Shown here: piece by piece, positions 14,173-21,364 of the stretch | Layout: every line of letters starts with the position of its first letter | How positions within the stretch are numbered: position 1 is the first letter of the stretch | Assembly: GCA_937893155.1 (NCBI GenBank) | Contig: CALBGU010000134.1 | Span: forward strand, 1 to 21,382 | Source of the DNA: an uncultured Treponema sp. | Lineage (GTDB): Bacteria > Spirochaetota > Spirochaetia > Treponematales > Treponemataceae | Reading direction: 5' to 3' | DNA: 21,382 bases | Translations under genes and position numbers: made by a program | Notes under the pieces: model-generated | Told to the model about the DNA's origin: nothing | Database searches by the model: none | What the model saw: only the letters and a program-made list of their open reading frames with translations

Positions 14173-15483
14173 ATGAAAGTTACAAAAAGCATTTTTACCG
14201 TGGCGTTCTCGCTGCTGCTGGCTTCTCTGGCGGGGTGTGGCGGCGAAAAACAGGCGAGCGTGAACCCAAATGCGCCTGTGGACCTCACGATTTGGACGCA
14301 CGAAGACCAAAACCGTACAGAGCTGGAACAGCGACTCATTCGCGAGTTCCAAAAAGACAATCCGAATATTACCGTGAATTATGTTACCTATCCGTCGGGA
14401 AAAATCAAGGATATTTTGGTGGCGGGCTTTGCGGCAAACGAAGGACCTGACATTTTTAACATCGAAATCAACGACGAATATCCGTTTGTGGTGAACGGGC
14501 GAGTTGCGCCTGTAGACGCGGTGGCAGCGGGCTTTAAGGACCAAAAGGCGCTGGAAGATGCGTATATGAGCAAAATGCTTGACCCGGTGAAGATGGACGG
14601 CAAAATCTACGGATTGCCGCTCGAGTTGACGAACTGGTGTGTGTATCTCAATAAAAAGATTTTCCGAGACGCAGGTCTTGACAGCGAAAAAGACGCACCG
14701 AAAACGTGGGAAGACGTTATGGCGGTGAGCGAGAAAATTGCCAAGCACGACGGCGAAATTATCACGCGCCGCGGTTTTGATTTCCGCTATCCGTATTATC
14801 TTATCAGCTGGATGCCGATGGTGGAGCAGCTCGGTGGGCGTTTAATCAGCGAGGACGGCAAAAAGGCGATTGTGGGCGATGAGGCGTGGCTCAAGGCGCT
14901 GGAATATATGCGCGATTTTAGTCCTGCGGGGAAAAATTTGGGCTCTCCGACGTACACCGCCGCGCGCAAAATCTTCGACAACAATCACGACGAAATTGCG
15001 ATGTCGCTCAGCGGCTTGTATCAGGAACAGCGTATGGCGTTCGCAAACCCCGATTTTTTCAACAGCGATGATTGGTGCGTGATTCCGTATCCGCAGTGGG
15101 CGGGCGCGACAAAAAATGTGCCGTGTCATTATTACGGACATTATTATATGGTCAACGCGCAAAAATCTCCCGCGCAGATTCAGGCGGCGTGGAAATTGCT
15201 CGGCTTTATGCTTTCTCACAGCGAGGATTATCTCAAAGAAGTCGCAATCGTTCAGCCGACGAAAGAGTTGTTTGAATCAGACACGTTCAAAAATATGCCG
15301 TATTCCGATGTGTTCAAAAAAGACCTCGAAGCAGGCTCCGTGGTCTATTACGACGAAAATTCCCCCAAAATCGATTCGCTTTTGAAAAACGCGGTGGAAT
15401 CCGTTATGCTTTCGGGCGTGTCTCCCGAATCTGCGCTTGCCGACCTCCGAAAGAACGTGCAGGCGGTCATCGACGAGGATTAA
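14173..15483 (+). CDS. Sugar ABC transporter substrate-binding lipoprotein (family 1, MalE/UgpB-like)
   Basis: This is a 436-residue protein. MKVTKSIFTVAFSLLLASLAGCGG is a lipoprotein signal with lipobox LAGC. LTIWTHEDQNRTELEQRLIREFQKDNPNITVNYVTYPSGKIKDILVAGFAANEGPDIFNIE is the SBP_bac_1 signature. LPLELTNWCVYLNKKIFRDAGLDSEKDAPKTWEDVMAVSEKIAKHDGE follows in the usual order. It should bind an oligosaccharide or related polyol outside the inner membrane and deliver it to the two downstream permeases. The ATG is preceded by GGAGG (14163-14167). The open frame upstream to 14080 has no signal sense. A strong non-T-tract hairpin follows the gene, which probably keeps its mRNA more abundant than that of the permeases. 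Confidence 0.92.
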   Translation: MKVTKSIFTVAFSLLLASLAGCGGEKQASVNPNAPVDLTIWTHEDQNRTELEQRLIREFQKDNPNITVNYVTYPSGKIKDILVAGFAANEGPDIFNIEINDEYPFVVNGRVAPVDAVAAGFKDQKALEDAYMSKMLDPVKMDGKIYGLPLELTNWCVYLNKKIFRDAGLDSEKDAPKTWEDVMAVSEKIAKHDGEIITRRGFDFRYPYYLISWMPMVEQLGGRLISEDGKKAIVGDEAWLKALEYMRDFSPAGKNLGSPTYTAARKIFDNNHDEIAMSLSGLYQEQRMAFANPDFFNSDDWCVIPYPQWAGATKNVPCHYYGHYYMVNAQKSPAQIQAAWKLLGFMLSHSEDYLKEVAIVQPTKELFESDTFKNMPYSDVFKKDLEAGSVVYYDENSPKIDSLLKNAVESVMLSGVSPESALADLRKNVQAVIDED

Positions 15484-15494
15484 ATCTCGCATTG

Positions 15495-15536
15495 CACGTA
15501 TGCTGTCATCTCAATGAAAAATGACAGCATACAGTG
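15495..15536 (+). promoter_or_regulatory. Intercistronic stem-loop after the binding-protein gene
   Basis: GTATGCTGTCAT (15498-15509) pairs perfectly with ATGACAGCATAC (15521-15532) over an 11-nt loop. CAC and GTG extend it past a one-base bulge. No T tract follows, and the next gene is 35 bp away. It therefore looks like an mRNA-stabilising or attenuating hairpin between binding protein and permeases, not a full terminator. Confidence 0.75.
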
Positions 15537-15570
15537 AAACCTCATCAACAATTTTGTGTGGAGAAAAAAA

Positions 15571-16479
15571 ATGTCTGCAAAGAAAAAATTATCGTTTGAG
15601 CAGAAAAAAGCGCGCTGGGGCTGGTTTTTCACGCTTCCGGGAATTGTGTTTTTCTCGCTCTTTTCGTTTTTTCCGATTATCAACGCGATTATCACGAGTT
15701 TATACAACAAAAAACTGCTGTCGCTCAAAAAGCCAGCGTTTGTGGGTTTGACGAATTATATAAAAATCCTCTCAAGCCCTGATTTTTGGAATTCGATGAA
15801 AGCGACCGCGATTTTTACGCTCGGCTGCTTTATTCCGCTCGTGGTCGTCTGCCTTTTGCTTGCCGCGCTCATTACGTCGCGAAACAAAGGTAAGCGGGCG
15901 TATCAAATGGTGTTGTATTCGCCGGCGGTGCTTTCGTCGGTGGTTATCGCGCTCATCTGGATGATTTTGCTCGACCCGCGCGGTTTGATGAACCAGATTT
16001 TCAACACGATTTCGGGACAGACGGGCGTGGATTTCCGTTGGCTTTCGGATTCAAAAATGGTGCGGCTTTCCACGATAATCATTTATTTTTGGAAATACGT
16101 CGGCTATTTTACCATTTTGTATATCACGGGCATCGGCAAAATCCCGAATTCCGTCTACGAAGCCGCCACGATTGACGGCGCAAGCAAAATGCAGCAGTTT
16201 TGGCTTATCACCGTGCCGCTTTTAAAACCGACGGTCGTTATGGTGTCGATTATGGCGATGATTCAGTGCATTAAAACGTTTTCCACGCAGTATATGTTTA
16301 CGCAGTCGGGCGCGCCGCTTGCTCCGATAAACGTCATCACGCTCAACATCTACAACACCGCAATGCGCGACCTTGCCATAAGCAAAGCAAGCGTGATGAG
16401 CATTATCCTGTTCTTGATTATGCTCGCGCTCACCTGCATTCAGTTCCGCTTCTCAAAGAGCGACGATGTATCGTATTGA
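15571..16479 (+). CDS. Sugar ABC transporter permease, MalF/UgpA-like
   Basis: This is a 302-residue integral membrane protein with six expected helices. The first is at about 15-40 (WGWFFTLPGIVFFSLFSFFPIINAII). FVGLTNYIKILSSPDFWNSMKATAIFT is the typical loop into the second helix. The EAA coupling motif reads VYEAATIDGASKMQQFWLITVPLLKPT (about 198-224), which docks to the ATPase. ATG 15571 is chosen because GGAG stands 8 nt before it; the open frame begins 15 bp earlier at a GTG with no signal. It pairs with the permease encoded 21 bp downstream. Confidence 0.93.
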   Translation: MSAKKKLSFEQKKARWGWFFTLPGIVFFSLFSFFPIINAIITSLYNKKLLSLKKPAFVGLTNYIKILSSPDFWNSMKATAIFTLGCFIPLVVVCLLLAALITSRNKGKRAYQMVLYSPAVLSSVVIALIWMILLDPRGLMNQIFNTISGQTGVDFRWLSDSKMVRLSTIIIYFWKYVGYFTILYITGIGKIPNSVYEAATIDGASKMQQFWLITVPLLKPTVVMVSIMAMIQCIKTFSTQYMFTQSGAPLAPINVITLNIYNTAMRDLAISKASVMSIILFLIMLALTCIQFRFSKSDDVSY

Positions 16480-16500
16480 TTTTTCTGCAAGGAGCTTTTT

Positions 16501-17349
16501 ATGAAAACTGACACCAAAACATACATTGCGGATAAAGCCGTTTTCGTCTTTTTGATTTTCAGCTGTTTTCTCACGGTGATACCGCTTTTGTTTATGCTCA
16601 CCGCGTCGTTTATGCGCGCAATCGACATTATGAAAATGCCGTATCGCTGGATTCCCAATCCCGTGCATTTCCAGAATTTCTACAACGCCATCGCGGGCAA
16701 TGACAAGAGCTTTATCTATCTCAGAAATATCGTAAACAGCCTTATCGTTGCCGTTGCCGTTACCACCACAACCATTTTGCTCGCCTCGATGGTTGGCTTC
16801 GGCTTGGCAAAATATCGCTTTCGCGGGCGCAACGTCGTCTTCCTTGCGATTATGGCAACGATGATGATTCCGTTTGAAACAATAATGGTGCCGATGTATA
16901 TGGTCGTGATGAAACTGCATATGCAAAACACCTACGCGGGACTTATCGTGCCGTTTATGGTGAATGCGTTTGCCGTCTTCCAAATGCGCCAGTACATCAT
17001 CACGTTCCCCGAAGATATGCTCGACGCGGCTCGAATCGACGGTGCAAGCGAAATCCAAATCTTTTTCCGTATCGTATTCAAAAACTGCACGCCTGCGCTG
17101 GCGACCCTCGCGGTACTCACGTTCAGACAGCAGTGGGACAATCTTTTGTGGCCGCTCCTCGTTGCCCAAAGCGAACAGATGAAGACAATCCCCGCGTACA
17201 TCGTCAAATTCGCCGCCGAAAAATACAGCGACGAAGGCGTTATGATGGCGGTTGCCGTGATTGCCAGCGTGCCGATATTCACGATGTTCATTTGCCTGTC
17301 AAAATACTTCGTGGGCGGCTCGTCGGTCTATTCCGCTGGCAAGGAATAA
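16501..17349 (+). CDS. Sugar ABC transporter permease, MalG/UgpE-like
   Basis: This 282-residue protein has six membrane helices. The first (VFVFLIFSCFLTVIPLLFMLTASF) is followed by MPYRWIPNPVHFQNFYNAI, typical of carbohydrate-uptake family-1 inner-membrane subunits. The EAA motif is EDMLDAARIDGASEIQIFFRIVFKNCTPAL (about 172-201). The C-terminus ends GGSSVYSAGKE; the related ...GAVKG end of MalG-type proteins is replaced. AAGGAG lies before the ATG. It completes a binding protein plus two-permease operon with no ATPase gene, so an ATPase encoded elsewhere (MsmK/UgpC type) must be used. Confidence 0.93.
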   Translation: MKTDTKTYIADKAVFVFLIFSCFLTVIPLLFMLTASFMRAIDIMKMPYRWIPNPVHFQNFYNAIAGNDKSFIYLRNIVNSLIVAVAVTTTTILLASMVGFGLAKYRFRGRNVVFLAIMATMMIPFETIMVPMYMVVMKLHMQNTYAGLIVPFMVNAFAVFQMRQYIITFPEDMLDAARIDGASEIQIFFRIVFKNCTPALATLAVLTFRQQWDNLLWPLLVAQSEQMKTIPAYIVKFAAEKYSDEGVMMAVAVIASVPIFTMFICLSKYFVGGSSVYSAGKE

Positions 17350-17360
17350 CGTTTTTTCAT

Positions 17361-17490
17361 CTTTCCGAACACATAAGCTGTCTTTCTCAAGCGCAAAGAC
17401 AGCTTTCTTATGATAAAAGACATCTTTCTCAAGTGCTCGGAAAGGTAACTTACCACTTGGGGAAGATAACTTTTATAAAAAAACAGATAA
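17361..17490. repeat. Decayed tandem array of 21-bp units
   Basis: Units start at 17361, 17382, 17403, 17424 (25 bp long), 17449 and 17470. Each begins CTT, usually CTTTC, and ends in an A-rich block such as AAAGACAG, AAAGACAT or GAAGATAA. The period of seven codons gives heptad-like peptides in open frames of both strands (for example LSYDKRH, LSQVLGK, VTYHLGK on plus), which are probably not real proteins. It overlaps the terminator of the sugar operon. Confidence 0.75.
17375..17412 (+). terminator. Probable terminator of the sugar importer operon
   Basis: AAGCTGTCTTT (17375-17385) pairs perfectly with AAAGACAGCTT (17395-17405) over a 9-nt loop, followed by TCTTATG. The T tract is interrupted. 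The hairpin is built from neighbouring 21-bp repeat units. CATAAG (17372-17377) can alternatively pair with CTTATG (17407-17412). Confidence 0.6.
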
Positions 17491-17598
17491 AAAAGACAAA
17501 AATCCACACGACCGAAGCATATTTTCATCAATTTCACGCATAATTTCAGTGATTTTTGTCAAAAGTTATCTTTTCCGAAACAAAAGACAGATAACTTT
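17463..17598. repeat. Three copies of an AGATAACTTT motif in alternating orientation
   Basis: AAGATAACTTTT (17463-17474) is matched in inverse by AAAAGTTATCTT (17561-17572), 12 bp perfect and 86 nt apart. AGATAACTTT recurs at 17589-17598, forming with 17562-17571 a 10-bp stem with a 17-nt loop. The first copy belongs to the 21-bp array, so the other two may be its scattered remnants. Confidence 0.7.
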
Positions 17599-17670
17599 GA
17601 TAAAAGATTGCATATTTTTGAGCATTTTCTGCCTATTTTTCACCAAAAGATTGCCGTATCAAACACTCAG

Positions 17671-17736
17671 AATGACACAAAACGAGTTCTCCAATGACAC
17701 GAAAAGAATTCAGCAATGACGAAAAAAAATTCAGAA
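17671..17736. repeat. Three tandem degenerate 22-bp direct repeats
   Basis: Copies run 17671-17692, 17693-17714 and 17715-17736. Each opens with AATGAC (ACA/ACG/GAA following) and has an A-rich middle. TTC recurs at the same offset in each copy. They stand 110 bp before the WecA-like gene's TTG start. Iterated sites for a regulator are possible. Confidence 0.7.
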
Positions 17737-17845
17737 CGAGAAATAGTAATTTTGGAGATTTATTAAAAATTTGTTGCAAAATTTCCTGAAATTCAATAGA
17801 AATTTATTGCGCATAGTATTACAATAATTGCCTAGGAGTGTCGCT

Positions 17846-18970
17846 TTGCAAAATATCATATTATTTTCTGTTATAGTAAGTTTTGCTCTATCAGCCGCGT
17901 TGATTCCTCTGATTATCTGTGCGTGCAAAAAATTCGGCTGGTATGATAGTACAAACGAACGAAAAATCCACAAAGGATTTATTCCGAGGCTCGGCGCGGT
18001 GGGCTTTGTTCCCGCGATTTTTGCGGCGGCGGTGTTTTTTTGCGCCAATTATCCCGAAAGCCGACCGCTTGAGTATATGCCGCTCGTTATCGGTGGCGCG
18101 CTGATTTTTATATTCGGCGTTGTCGATGATTTCAAAGATTTATCCCCCCGCAAAAAACTCCTCGTTCAAATCATTGCGACGGTGCTGATGCTTTTCAGCG
18201 GAAAGCGTTTTTACACGCTCGGCGATTTTATTTTGCCTGTGCCCGTGAGTTATGCGCTGACGTTTTTGTGGATTGCGGGATTGATTAACGCATTCAATCT
18301 CATCGACGGCGTGGACGGGCTATGCGGCGGGCTTTCCGCACTGATTTTCTGCGCGCTTGGCGTGATTTATGTGCACCCGAGTCCCACGCTTGCGGCTTTT
18401 TGCTTTATCATTGCGGGCGGTTTGGGCGGCTTTTTGCTCTACAACAAACCGAAAGCCTCGATTTTTATGGGTGACGGCGGAAGCCAGTTTTTGGGCTTTA
18501 TGATTGCCGCGCTTCCCTTGTACCGCTCTGGTTCGTCGTTCGAGATAAACAAAGCGTTCTCAATGGTTCTGTTGACTTGCATTCCTGTGCTTGATACCGT
18601 AACGGCGATGATTCGTCGCAAACGCGAGCACCGCAGTTTCTTCTCTCCCGACCGCGCGCATTTGCACCACAAATTGATGAACCTTGGGCTTTCTTCGGTG
18701 CAGATTTTGGTTTTGTTGTTGGCGGTGCAGGCGCTTTTGTGCACGACGGTGTGCGTATCGCTTTTGTTCAGCACGGCGGTGGCGGCTCTGTTGCAGTGCG
18801 CTGTGTGGCTCGTGGTGGCAGGGTTGTTCTGCATTTTGCATTACTTGAACCGTGCCGCGTTGACAAAAAAGGAAAATCCTGATGCGTGCTTTTTAAGCAG
18901 CAGTGGCGGAAAACTTCAAACGGCAGGTGTTTCTGCAAAAAACTTTGCCCCCCCCCCCCCGCATCTATAA
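17846..18970 (+). CDS. WecA/TagO/MraY-family undecaprenyl-phosphate glycosyl-1-phosphate transferase
   Basis: This is a 374-residue polytopic enzyme of the family that transfers sugar-1-phosphate (typically GlcNAc-1-P from UDP-GlcNAc) to undecaprenyl phosphate, the first membrane step of cell-envelope glycans. Visible signatures are DSTNERKIHKGFIPRLGAVGF (34-54), FGVVDDFKDLSPRKKLL (90-106) with the DD metal site, NAFNLIDGVDGLCGG (148-162), FMGDGGSQFLGF (208-219), and SPDRAHLHHKLMNLGLS (267-283) with the HxHH motif. About ten hydrophobic helices are expected. I chose the TTG at 17846 because AGGAG lies 7 nt upstream; a TTG at 17828 precedes that site. The last residues (APPPPHL) are encoded by a C13 tract, an odd, possibly length-variable end. 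MraY itself is usually in a cell-wall cluster, so a WecA-type role is preferred. Confidence 0.9.
   Translation: MQNIILFSVIVSFALSAALIPLIICACKKFGWYDSTNERKIHKGFIPRLGAVGFVPAIFAAAVFFCANYPESRPLEYMPLVIGGALIFIFGVVDDFKDLSPRKKLLVQIIATVLMLFSGKRFYTLGDFILPVPVSYALTFLWIAGLINAFNLIDGVDGLCGGLSALIFCALGVIYVHPSPTLAAFCFIIAGGLGGFLLYNKPKASIFMGDGGSQFLGFMIAALPLYRSGSSFEINKAFSMVLLTCIPVLDTVTAMIRRKREHRSFFSPDRAHLHHKLMNLGLSSVQILVLLLAVQALLCTTVCVSLLFSTAVAALLQCAVWLVVAGLFCILHYLNRAALTKKENPDACFLSSSGGKLQTAGVSAKNFAPPPPHL
18948..18960 (+). repeat. Poly-C tract (C13)
   Basis: Thirteen consecutive C close the WecA-like reading frame (four prolines). One C more would end the protein in ASIIDK and one less in PRIYNR, so slippage changes only the tail. 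The tract also lies between TTGCCC (18945-18950) and TATAAT (18966-18971), a spacing of 15 bp. Confidence 0.95.
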
Positions 18971-18986
18971 TAGATAAATAAGCATT

Positions 18987-19020
18987 GAGAAAGACAGCGA
19001 TTTTTTGCTGTCTTTCTTTA
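18987..19020 (+). terminator. Terminator after the WecA-like gene
   Basis: GAAAGACAGC (18989-18998) pairs perfectly with GCTGTCTTTC (19007-19016), with an 8-nt T-rich loop, followed by TTTATT. The stem is the same sequence used in the hairpin at 17375-17405. Confidence 0.75.
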
Positions 19021-19043
19021 TTAAGAAGTTACATAAATTGAGA

Positions 19044-19071
19044 TTGAAAATTTGTCGAAATCTGTTAGAAT
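19044..19071 (+). promoter_or_regulatory. Candidate promoter of the chemoreceptor gene
   Basis: TTGAAA (19044-19049), a 16-bp spacer and TAGAAT (19066-19071) lie 30 bp before ATG. AAGAGG (19091-19096) is the ribosome-binding site. I do not see a clear sigma-28 (TAAA / GCCGATAA) promoter. Confidence 0.5.
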
Positions 19072-19101
19072 AAGAGATAGCGTTTTTTTTAAGAGGTTTC
19101 T

Positions 19102-21177
19102 ATGAAAATCAAACAAAAATTGATACTGAGCAATATTGCGATGGTTGTTTTTGCAGTTATTGTTGTATCCGTGCCTGTTATGATTGTGCAAGTCAACAGT
19201 ATGAGCGACAACATCGAGGATATTGCAGACGGTCAAATTTCGACGGCTCAAATGCAAATAAATCATTTTTTGCGAAAACCTGAAATGATAACCGCAGATG
19301 TGGCTCATTTTATTGCAACACAAGAGCTTAATCGCGAGAATATAGAAAAAATGTTTGCACATACATTACAGGGCGAAACCGTGTTTTCCCAGCTTTACTT
19401 TTCAGGAACAACTCCTGTAAAAGACGGCGGATTTTTCTGGGCGAATGACCATTGGCAGCCGCCGGCAGATTATGACCAGTCTACGCGCGCGTGGTTCAAA
19501 GCAGGACTCAACGCGGTAACATTCGACGTTTCTGCTCCGTATCTTGACCTTGTAACAAACTCGATGGTTACGACGATTGCGCGAAAAGCAATCCGTGGCG
19601 GCGAGTTTATCGGCGTTATCGGCATTGACGTAAGCCTTGCCGATTTTACCGAGATGATTCAGGTGATTCGCTTGACAAAAAGCGGACAAACGTTCCTTCT
19701 TGACCGCGAGGGCAATTATATCACGCACAATGATGCGGCAAAAATCGGAAAAGATAACTTCTTCAAAGAAAATCCTGCTTTTGATAAATATCGCTCGCAG
19801 TTTTCTGTGGATTCTGTTTTTGTAAATATCAACGCGGGTGGCGGAAAATATTTTGCAGCGCGCAATATTTCTGAAGAAAGCGGCTGGACGCTTGTTACTG
19901 TTGGACCTGCGTCGGAAATCTTTGAACCGCTGATTCATAATGTCATTATGGTTGTGATATTTGCGGTGGTTGCTGTTGTGGCTTCGCTGTTGATTGCGCT
20001 GTTGATTGCACATGCTATTGTCAAGCCGATTTCTGTGGTTGACGGAATTATTAACGGCATTGCAAGCGGAAAGGCGGATTTGACGCAGAGAATCAGTGTT
20101 TCAAATCACGATGAAATCGGCTCTTTGGTCAAAGGCTTCAATTTATTCGTGGAAAAATTGCAGGGTATTGTTTCGCAAATCAAAAATTCAAAAGACAATC
20201 TTACAAATGTTGAAAGCGACCTGCAGGGCAATATCCATAGCACCGCATCGGCAATTACGGAAATCCTTGAAAACATTAACAGCGTCAGTTCGCAGGTGAA
20301 CTCGCAGGCGGACGCGGTAAGCCAGACTTCTGCGGCGGTGGCGGAAATCTCGGAGAATATCAATTCGCTTGAAAAAATGATTGAAAACCAGTCTGACGGC
20401 GTGTCACAGGCTTCGGCGGCGGTTGAAGAGATGATTGGAAATATTACGAGCGTCAACCAGAGCGTAGAAAAAATGGCTGAATCGTTCGATACGCTTTCCA
20501 AAAATGCGTCGGTCGGTGTTGAAAAGCAGAAGCACGTTGCACAGGCTATCAACCAAGTTGCAGAGCAATCCAAAACGCTGCAGGAAGCCAATAAGGCGAT
20601 TGCGAGCGTGGCAAGCCAGACGAACCTTTTGGCTATGAACGCGGCTATTGAGGCGGCTCATGCAGGCGAGGCTGGACGCGGATTCTCGGTGGTTTCTGAT
20701 GAAATCCGAAAATTGTCCGAAAACTCAAGCGAGCAGTCAAAGAAAATCGGTGCGGAATTGAAGAAAATCGAAGCAACGATTGAGGCGGTTGTTTCTGCTT
20801 CTCAAAGTTCAAGCAAGAGTTTTGACGAAGTGAGCTCGATGATTGATTCTACTGACGAACTCGTGCGCCAGATTAAAGCGGCGATGGAAGAGCAGCAGGA
20901 AGGAAGCCACCAGATTGTCGATGTGCTGAAGATGATGAATGACAGTACGCTTGAAGTTCGCACGGCTTCAAAAGAGATGGCTGAAGGCAATAAGATGATT
21001 TTGGGCGAAATCCAAAATTTGCAAGATGCGACCTTGGTTATCAAGGAAAGTATGCGAGAAATGGGCGTTGGTGCACAGGACATTAACGAAACAGGCGCGG
21101 CGCTTTCCAATATTTCGGGTGAGGTTCGTGATTCAATTTCGCAAATCGGAGAGGAAATCGACCAATTCAACACTTGA
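19102..21177 (+). CDS. Methyl-accepting chemotaxis protein with dCache ligand-binding domain
   Basis: This 691-residue receptor has membrane helix 1 (about 8-30), a periplasmic dCache domain (about 33-275), helix 2 (about 278-300, VIMVVIFAVVAVVASLLIALLIAHAI), a HAMP domain (about 300-355, VKPISVVDGIINGIASGKADLTQRISVSNHDEIGSLVKGF), and a long coiled-coil signalling domain. Its hairpin tip SQTNLLAMNAAIEAAHAGEAGRGFSVVSDEIRKL (about 505-538) binds CheA and CheW. The sensor carries Y124, R129, W131, F132, Y147, D149 and D176, the arrangement of the amino-acid-binding dCache signature with Tyr replaced by Phe at one place. It is a monocistronic gene with its own promoter and a strong terminator. 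It should steer motility driven by the flagella that FlgM regulates. Confidence 0.95.
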   Translation: MKIKQKLILSNIAMVVFAVIVVSVPVMIVQVNSMSDNIEDIADGQISTAQMQINHFLRKPEMITADVAHFIATQELNRENIEKMFAHTLQGETVFSQLYFSGTTPVKDGGFFWANDHWQPPADYDQSTRAWFKAGLNAVTFDVSAPYLDLVTNSMVTTIARKAIRGGEFIGVIGIDVSLADFTEMIQVIRLTKSGQTFLLDREGNYITHNDAAKIGKDNFFKENPAFDKYRSQFSVDSVFVNINAGGGKYFAARNISEESGWTLVTVGPASEIFEPLIHNVIMVVIFAVVAVVASLLIALLIAHAIVKPISVVDGIINGIASGKADLTQRISVSNHDEIGSLVKGFNLFVEKLQGIVSQIKNSKDNLTNVESDLQGNIHSTASAITEILENINSVSSQVNSQADAVSQTSAAVAEISENINSLEKMIENQSDGVSQASAAVEEMIGNITSVNQSVEKMAESFDTLSKNASVGVEKQKHVAQAINQVAEQSKTLQEANKAIASVASQTNLLAMNAAIEAAHAGEAGRGFSVVSDEIRKLSENSSEQSKKIGAELKKIEATIEAVVSASQSSSKSFDEVSSMIDSTDELVRQIKAAMEEQQEGSHQIVDVLKMMNDSTLEVRTASKEMAEGNKMILGEIQNLQDATLVIKESMREMGVGAQDINETGAALSNISGEVRDSISQIGEEIDQFNT

Positions 21178-21198
21178 TTTTTGAGTTTTGATTCTTTC

Positions 21199-21235
21199 AA
21201 AAGCTCCGTTGCAATGTTACAGCGGAGCTTTTTTT
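21199..21235 (+). terminator. Strong terminator after the chemoreceptor gene
   Basis: AAAAGCTCCG (21199-21208) pairs with CGGAGCTTTT (21223-21232). The stem is extended inward by a T-G wobble and two more pairs, with an 8-nt loop and a T7 tract ending at 21235. Confidence 0.92.
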
Positions 21236-21252
21236 GAGAAAAAAGAAAAAGC

Positions 21253-21285
21253 GAATATTTTTATCAGAGATAACAAAAAATATTC
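21253..21285. repeat. AT-rich inverted repeat upstream of the truncated last gene
   Basis: GAATATTTTT (21253-21262) and AAAAATATTC (21276-21285) are perfect 10-bp arms. An inner TTATC-aga-GATAA (21261-21273) gives an alternative compact hairpin with a bulge. TATAAT at 21298-21303 follows, so the repeat may be an operator for the gene starting at 21365. Confidence 0.55.
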
Positions 21286-21364
21286 ATAAAAATCCAATAT
21301 AATACTAGATTTTTTGCAATATAGGGTATAGAATTTGCATTAAACATACATTGCGAGGTTAGCT

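Larger units (their letters stand above)
17350..17845. other. Gene-free, repeat-rich interval
   Basis: About 495 AT-rich bases separate the sugar operon from the WecA-like gene. I see the 21-bp array and terminator (17361-17490), inverted AGATAACTTT motifs (17463-17598), three 22-bp direct repeats (17671-17736), and an AT-rich leader with AGGAG at 17834-17838. Open frames reaching into it (69 codons minus at 17328-17537, 105 codons minus at 17731-18048) are artefacts of low complexity or shadows. No convincing promoter with both boxes was found. Confidence 0.6.

Noticed and set aside
17133..17543. Repeat-containing open frames running into the 17350-17845 gap on both strands
   Set aside because: The peptides merely mirror the 21-bp DNA repeat, and the 5' part of the plus frame is a shadow of the permease gene.
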